Of a stretch of 64,000 nt of DNA, positions 60,234-64,000 are shown piece by piece. The notes under the pieces are model-generated. The model saw nothing but the letters and a program-made list of their open reading frames with translations. It did not search any database and was not told the origin of the DNA. Each line of letters begins with the position of its first letter. The stretch's first letter is position 1. The position numbers and the translations under genes are program-made. The DNA is from JAAGZL01 sp050288625 (GTDB taxonomy: Bacteria > Pseudomonadota > Gammaproteobacteria > Chromatiales > Chromatiaceae). Location of the stretch: contig JBNKEE010000033.1 in assembly GCA_050288625.1 (NCBI GenBank), positions 1 to 64,000 of the forward strand. Direction: 5' to 3'.

Positions 60234-60902
60234 TTATGGCAGGTAGATAGAAAAACAACCGCCCTTTAGCTTATTATTGTTGCTAAGTTTGATAAACCCC
60301 ATTTTATCTTTGTTATGGTGCATTTGCGCGATCATTTTGGCAAAATGAATGCCAAGCAGAGTCCTGCCATCACCTATATCATTGTTTACGGAATCAGCTT
60401 CTTGTGCCTCTAGCATTTCATCTGTGAAGCCCGCGCCATCATCTTCAACACTGATTACCAAGTAACCATCTTTTTCTTCAGCCGATATTTCAATCTTGCT
60501 TTGAGTGTAGCGTAGGGCATTACCTATAAGGTTATTGATGATTCCATGTACCAGGCACTCATCGAAATATCCATTTAACTCTTCATCACAGTCGCAAGAT
60601 AGAACTACATCTCCTGAATCTGCGGCAGACTGATTTTCAACCACTATCTCTTGTAGAAAATCGTCTACATAAACCTCATCAATAACAGGTGAGATGCGTT
60701 CATTCTCCATTCTATATAGGGTGAGTAATTCGATAAGGTTATTGTTGAGCCTTTTTGCCTCATGCTGTATTGCTGCAATTTTCGAAGACTCATTCATATT
60801 AACAGGAAGTTCATCGACAACTTCATCAAGGCGGTTTATAACCATACCTAGAGAGTTCTTCATGTCATGAATAATAGATGCGAGAATATCGTAAAATAAC
60901 AT
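60234..60902 (-). CDS. Sensorless histidine kinase
   Basis: A 222-residue kinase. A short HisKA-like segment with the likely phospho-His in SIIHDMKNSLGMVINRL (about 9-25) is followed by the HATPase domain: IINNLIGNALRYTQS (N box), ISVEDDGAGFTDEML (G1) and TLLGIHFAKMIAQM (G2-like). No transmembrane or sensor domain is present, so input must come from a partner. The REC-TPR gene starts the same transcript 18 bp upstream; the two look like a matched pair. Confidence 0.87.
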   Translation of the reverse strand: MLFYDILASIIHDMKNSLGMVINRLDEVVDELPVNMNESSKIAAIQHEAKRLNNNLIELLTLYRMENERISPVIDEVYVDDFLQEIVVENQSAADSGDVVLSCDCDEELNGYFDECLVHGIINNLIGNALRYTQSKIEISAEEKDGYLVISVEDDGAGFTDEMLEAQEADSVNNDIGDGRTLLGIHFAKMIAQMHHNKDKMGFIKLSNNNKLKGGCFSIYLP

Positions 60903-60920
60903 GTAAGTGGCCTATAGAAT

Positions 60921-62522
60921 TTAGTGTAAGTCTTCGTAGCGCTTCTTAAGATTCTTTAATGTTCTGTTATCTGGATCAATCCTGCCGGCCCGTTTTAGAT
61001 ACTTATCCAGTTTAACGGACAATTCATCGTCTTTGCCATGCTCTTCCATATACATCAAAAATGTACGTGCTGCATTCATGTTAACAATGATATTTGCCGA
61101 CATTCCTTCTGCTGCGTCTTCAAATAGTTTCATTGCTTCTTCAAGTTTTCCTTCCCTGGCAAGTTTTGCACCATCGTTATTGAGTTTGACAATATCTTTC
61201 CTGATTCTTGAAACAAAGGACTTTGGGTCGTCTTCAAGTTTGAGATCACCCAGGGTATCACTAATGCCTTTAAGAATTTCAGGGTTGTGATGATGATTGC
61301 TGGCGGTTTGCTGTAGTATTTGCTTGGCCTTTATATCATCACCAGACTGAGAACAGGCCTTTGCCATATCCACTGCAAGTTCAGGAGATGTATGTCCTCC
61401 TAGTTTGTTGTATAGCCTGGTTGCAGTCTTCATGTTCTCTGCGACTGCATCTTCGTCCTCCAGGATCAGGGCGTTGGTTATCGCGGTGTAAAGCTCTGCC
61501 TCTGGATCATCTTTAAAATTCTTGGCTATCTCCCGTGTATATCTCTCCGCGTCATCATGCAGACCGGATTTTGCCTTTATTTGGGCAATATTCGAAAACA
61601 ACGAAGGGTGTTTATAGATCGAGTGCTTCCCTAGTTTAATAGCATTATTGAATGCAGCCTCAGCGGTTTTTGTATCTCCGTTTCTCAGAGCAAGTTCACC
61701 AAGGGCTTTTTGTCTTGGTATAGCTCGGGCGGAAAGTTTCACACCTTTTTGCAGGACCTTTTGCGCCTCTTGTTGTTCGTCCAGCATTTGTTGAGTCTTT
61801 GCCAACCAGTCGTAAGCTGCCATAAATCTTTCGTTATCGGCAATCAAATCAGAAAATACCTTTTTTGCCTCCTCATACTGCTCCTTTCCAAACATCGCCT
61901 TGCCCAGGCCCAGCTTAGCCCACGCCATTTCTCTTTTGCTTAATACCCTGCGATATATAATCTCGGCCTGGTCGAATTCGCTGTCCAGGATAGCTAGTTC
62001 CGCCTTTAAGCGGGTGAGTATATTTTTGTTCTGTGTGTTTTGGGCGAGTTTTTTATCTATAAGTCTGTTCGCAAGGTCGTAGTCTAGATTGTTTATTGCG
62101 TGCTCAATTTCGATTAGATCAGCTTTCTTGGTAAGAAGACGACTTAGTCTTTTCCCAAGCAAATTCTTGGTAAATGGCTTGGTTAAATATGAGTCAGGTT
62201 CGTATTCCACTGCTCCCATGACCATTACTCTGGTATTTTCAGCGGTAACCATAACGAATACGGTGCCCACACCTATCAATTTTCGGTGTCTTATTTCTTC
62301 TAAAACCTGTTGGCCGTCACGGCCTGGCCCCAGGTTGTAATCACACAATATAACGTCAAAGCGTTTTTGCTCAATAATCCTTATGGCTTCCTTGCCATTG
62401 GTTACCATATCAATCTTGGAGACACCGAATGATGTCAGCATATTTTTCAGGACACTACGCATGTCGACAAAGTCATCGACGATCAAAAATCTTAACTCTT
62501 TGAAAATGCTGTCTAATTTCAT
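60921..62522 (-). CDS. Response regulator with TPR repeats
   Basis: A 533-residue protein. Residues about 10-130 are a CheY-like receiver: LIVDDFVDMRSVL, phosphoacceptor Asp in FDVILCDYNLGPGRDG near 59, and SYLTKPF for the conserved Lys. The remaining 400 residues are helical TPR-like repeats (for example WAKLGLGKAMFGKEQYEEAK, EAEKIYRR-like and KLGKHSIYKH segments), with no DNA-binding domain. Output is likely by protein interaction. Downstream histidine kinase, 18 bp away, is the probable phosphodonor. Confidence 0.88.
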   Translation of the reverse strand: MKLDSIFKELRFLIVDDFVDMRSVLKNMLTSFGVSKIDMVTNGKEAIRIIEQKRFDVILCDYNLGPGRDGQQVLEEIRHRKLIGVGTVFVMVTAENTRVMVMGAVEYEPDSYLTKPFTKNLLGKRLSRLLTKKADLIEIEHAINNLDYDLANRLIDKKLAQNTQNKNILTRLKAELAILDSEFDQAEIIYRRVLSKREMAWAKLGLGKAMFGKEQYEEAKKVFSDLIADNERFMAAYDWLAKTQQMLDEQQEAQKVLQKGVKLSARAIPRQKALGELALRNGDTKTAEAAFNNAIKLGKHSIYKHPSLFSNIAQIKAKSGLHDDAERYTREIAKNFKDDPEAELYTAITNALILEDEDAVAENMKTATRLYNKLGGHTSPELAVDMAKACSQSGDDIKAKQILQQTASNHHHNPEILKGISDTLGDLKLEDDPKSFVSRIRKDIVKLNNDGAKLAREGKLEEAMKLFEDAAEGMSANIIVNMNAARTFLMYMEEHGKDDELSVKLDKYLKRAGRIDPDNRTLKNLKKRYEDLH

Positions 62523-62723
62523 GCGTAGATATTGTGCTCGGATTATATGTGGTTATCTATCTATGTCATAAATATGTATCGTCATAATTAGAAAAAACTG
62601 AAAACTTATTCGGATAATGGCATTATATCGCCCATCTAGAATGATTCCTTTAATGTCGGCCTGATTGCTGATATTGGACGAACATTACCTAACCACTACC
62701 CTGACGATGTACGAAAGCCAAAC

Positions 62724-62885
62724 ATGAAAATTACAATTACTATCCAAGATACAGATAATGGCAGCATAAAGGTCACTGAAGAACGTGACCCTGCGGATGG
62801 AGAAAATGAGAATTCAATAACCTCTGCCAGCGCCTTGGCTGATGCAATGTTTGAATTGATGGATCAGCTAGGTGAAACAGACTGA
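62724..62885 (+). CDS. Small acidic protein (53 residues)
   Basis: ATG 62724 to TGA 62883 encodes MKITITIQDTDNGSIKVTEE followed by an acidic stretch and a C-terminal helix (SALADAMFELMDQLGE). Codon use is normal, but there is no strong ribosome-binding site. It lies alone in the gap between the REC-TPR gene and glpD and is divergent from the first. Coding status is plausible but unproven; function unknown. Confidence 0.5.
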   Translation: MKITITIQDTDNGSIKVTEERDPADGENENSITSASALADAMFELMDQLGETD

Positions 62886-62905
62886 GATACTCGGCATATC
62901 CCTGG

Positions 62906-64000
62906 TCATGGTAATTTTAGTTTCCTAGTATCTGCAATTTCTGTTCTTTGCGGCAACATACTTGCTGCTTTTTTAATCACCTTCTCTGCAGTAGCCCGAT
63001 ACGAGGACAATTTCCCTCCGTAAATGCTTAACACTCTCGGGTTGTTATAATTGTCTCTGTATATAATTGTTTCACGAGAGCGGTGAAATATAGATTTGCT
63101 CTCTTGCTTTAATACTCTGATGCCGGCAAAACTTCTCTTGATATCGGATCGTGCGGCACCAGGTGAAAAATAGCTTCGATATACATCTAACAGATAATCA
63201 ATCTCTACCTCTGATGGGGTGACATCTGCCGGGTTTCCCTGGAATCTCATCTCTGTTGTCCCAATTAGTACATCATTATCCCATGGCATTATCAGAACCG
63301 CCCTTTGATCCTGTGGCGCCTCCAGATAATACACACCATGTTTCTGTCTGGCAGAAATCAAAATATGTGATCCTTGAACTAAGTCGATAGCAAGTTGCTG
63401 TGGTGTGGGTTGGATATTCCTGAGTGTTGAATTGATCCATGGCCCAGTGGCGTTTATGAGCATTCTGGATTTAATAGAGCCGGTTTTCCCATGTTGCTCA
63501 TACTCTAGAATGCATCCATCTGATCCTGAGGTCGCCTGCAGAAATCTACAATCAAGTTTTACAACTGCTCCAATCTGGGAGGCGGATTCGAGAACAGCTT
63601 GGGTTAGCAGTTGGTCATCTGTTTGCGCATCCCAATATTGGAAAACTGCCTTTAGTCCCTCTGTCTTCAATCCGTCAAGCTGGTCCCAGCTTGATCTTGG
63701 AACCCTTTGAAATCCCTTGCCGCCAAGCAGTGCGTAAAGCGACAAGCCAGCAGTGATGATGTAGGGTCCACGGTGGCTTTGTTCATACACTGGTATATAA
63801 AAAGGTACTAGTCGTACCAGATGTGGTGCATTTTTAAGTAGCAGACGACGTTCTCGAAGACATTCCCAAACCAACCCGATCTGAGCCGTCTCGAGATAAC
63901 GCAATCCACCATGGATCAATTTGGAAGAACGGCAGGATGTTCCGAGACCAGGTTTCTCATACTGCTCGATTATGAGTGTTTTGTAGCCGGCTGCTGCAGC
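62906..64000 (-). CDS. GlpD-like glycerol-3-phosphate dehydrogenase, 5-prime end outside window
   Basis: An FAD-dependent oxidoreductase, at least 364 residues visible; the reading frame continues through the window end with AAAAGYKTLIIEQYEKPGLG and TSCRSSKLIHGGLRYLE, the N-terminal FAD domain of GlpD. LINATGPWINS, DLVQGSHILI, LIMPWDNDVLIGTTEM and YGGKLSSYR are conserved. The frame ends about 30 residues after YGGKLSSYR, where E. coli GlpD has a C-terminal domain of over 100 residues more. This short form may be a distinct subgroup or a natural truncation. Confidence 0.85.
   Translation of the reverse strand, partial: AAAAGYKTLIIEQYEKPGLGTSCRSSKLIHGGLRYLETAQIGLVWECLRERRLLLKNAPHLVRLVPFYIPVYEQSHRGPYIITAGLSLYALLGGKGFQRVPRSSWDQLDGLKTEGLKAVFQYWDAQTDDQLLTQAVLESASQIGAVVKLDCRFLQATSGSDGCILEYEQHGKTGSIKSRMLINATGPWINSTLRNIQPTPQQLAIDLVQGSHILISARQKHGVYYLEAPQDQRAVLIMPWDNDVLIGTTEMRFQGNPADVTPSEVEIDYLLDVYRSYFSPGAARSDIKRSFAGIRVLKQESKSIFHRSRETIIYRDNYNNPRVLSIYGGKLSSYRATAEKVIKKAASMLPQRTEIADTRKLKLP

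Overview
The window is chromosomal core from a gammaproteobacterium of moderate GC content. The evidence is gene order. The runs thrS-infC-rpmI-rplT-pheS-pheT-ihfA-merR, rpsB-tsf-pyrH-frr-uppS-cdsA-dxr-rseP-bamA-skp-lpxD-fabZ-lpxA-lpxB-rnhB-dnaE-accA-tilS, gacA-uvrC-pgsA-tRNA-Gly-Cys-Leu, dnaX-ybaB-recR and a split class II ribonucleotide reductase (NrdJa/NrdJb) all follow the gammaproteobacterial pattern. A DsrE-like protein and a meso-diaminopimelate route through DapL would fit an environmental, possibly sulfur-metabolising lineage. The genus cannot be named from the sequence alone.

Layout: an orphan AT-rich cysteine-cluster protein (76-789); a TRAP transporter operon dctP-dctQ-dctM-usp (1033-4644); a convergent PiT phosphate transporter (4659-6227) with three Pho-box-like repeats upstream; tRNA-Val next to a partial tRNA copy and a hairpin element; the translation operon thrS to merR (6754-14234), interrupted by a dense hairpin array between rplT and pheS; tRNA-Pro, a 31-bp tandem duplication, a tRNA-Pro 3-prime remnant and the 4.5S RNA gene (14288-14700); a secreted orphan; dnaX-ybaB-recR-hinT; a DsrE-like gene; the leftward operon map-glnD-dapL-lysA (25639-19621); the long envelope, lipid A and replication run rpsB to tilS (25919-46528); a mixed accessory block with a cNMP/rhodanese fusion, an orphan, three hotdog-type proteins and a ferritin-like protein (46525-50836); nrdJa/nrdJb with NrdR boxes and a structured leader; gacA, a family-5-type uracil-DNA glycosylase, uvrC, pgsA and three tRNAs; a YHS-domain and a DUF1223 protein; a histidine kinase and a REC-TPR regulator; a 53-residue small ORF; and a GlpD-like oxidoreductase cut by the window end.

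The genes are mostly housekeeping: aminoacylation and translation, DNA polymerase III subunits (tau/gamma, alpha) and repair (RecR, UvrC, UDG), isoprenoid, phospholipid, fatty-acid and lipid A synthesis, and outer membrane assembly. No IS element, prophage, CRISPR array or clear defence island was seen. The most unusual signals are non-coding: tRNA-associated hairpin elements, an array of six back-to-back hairpins, crossing inverted repeats next to the 4.5S RNA gene, a correctly framed dnaX slippery site, an AUC start for infC, and NrdR and Pho boxes. The most unusual gene content is DapL in place of the usual DapC/D/E branch, a Lys/Ala-rich tail on ribosomal protein S2, and a UDG gene inside the gacA-uvrC unit.
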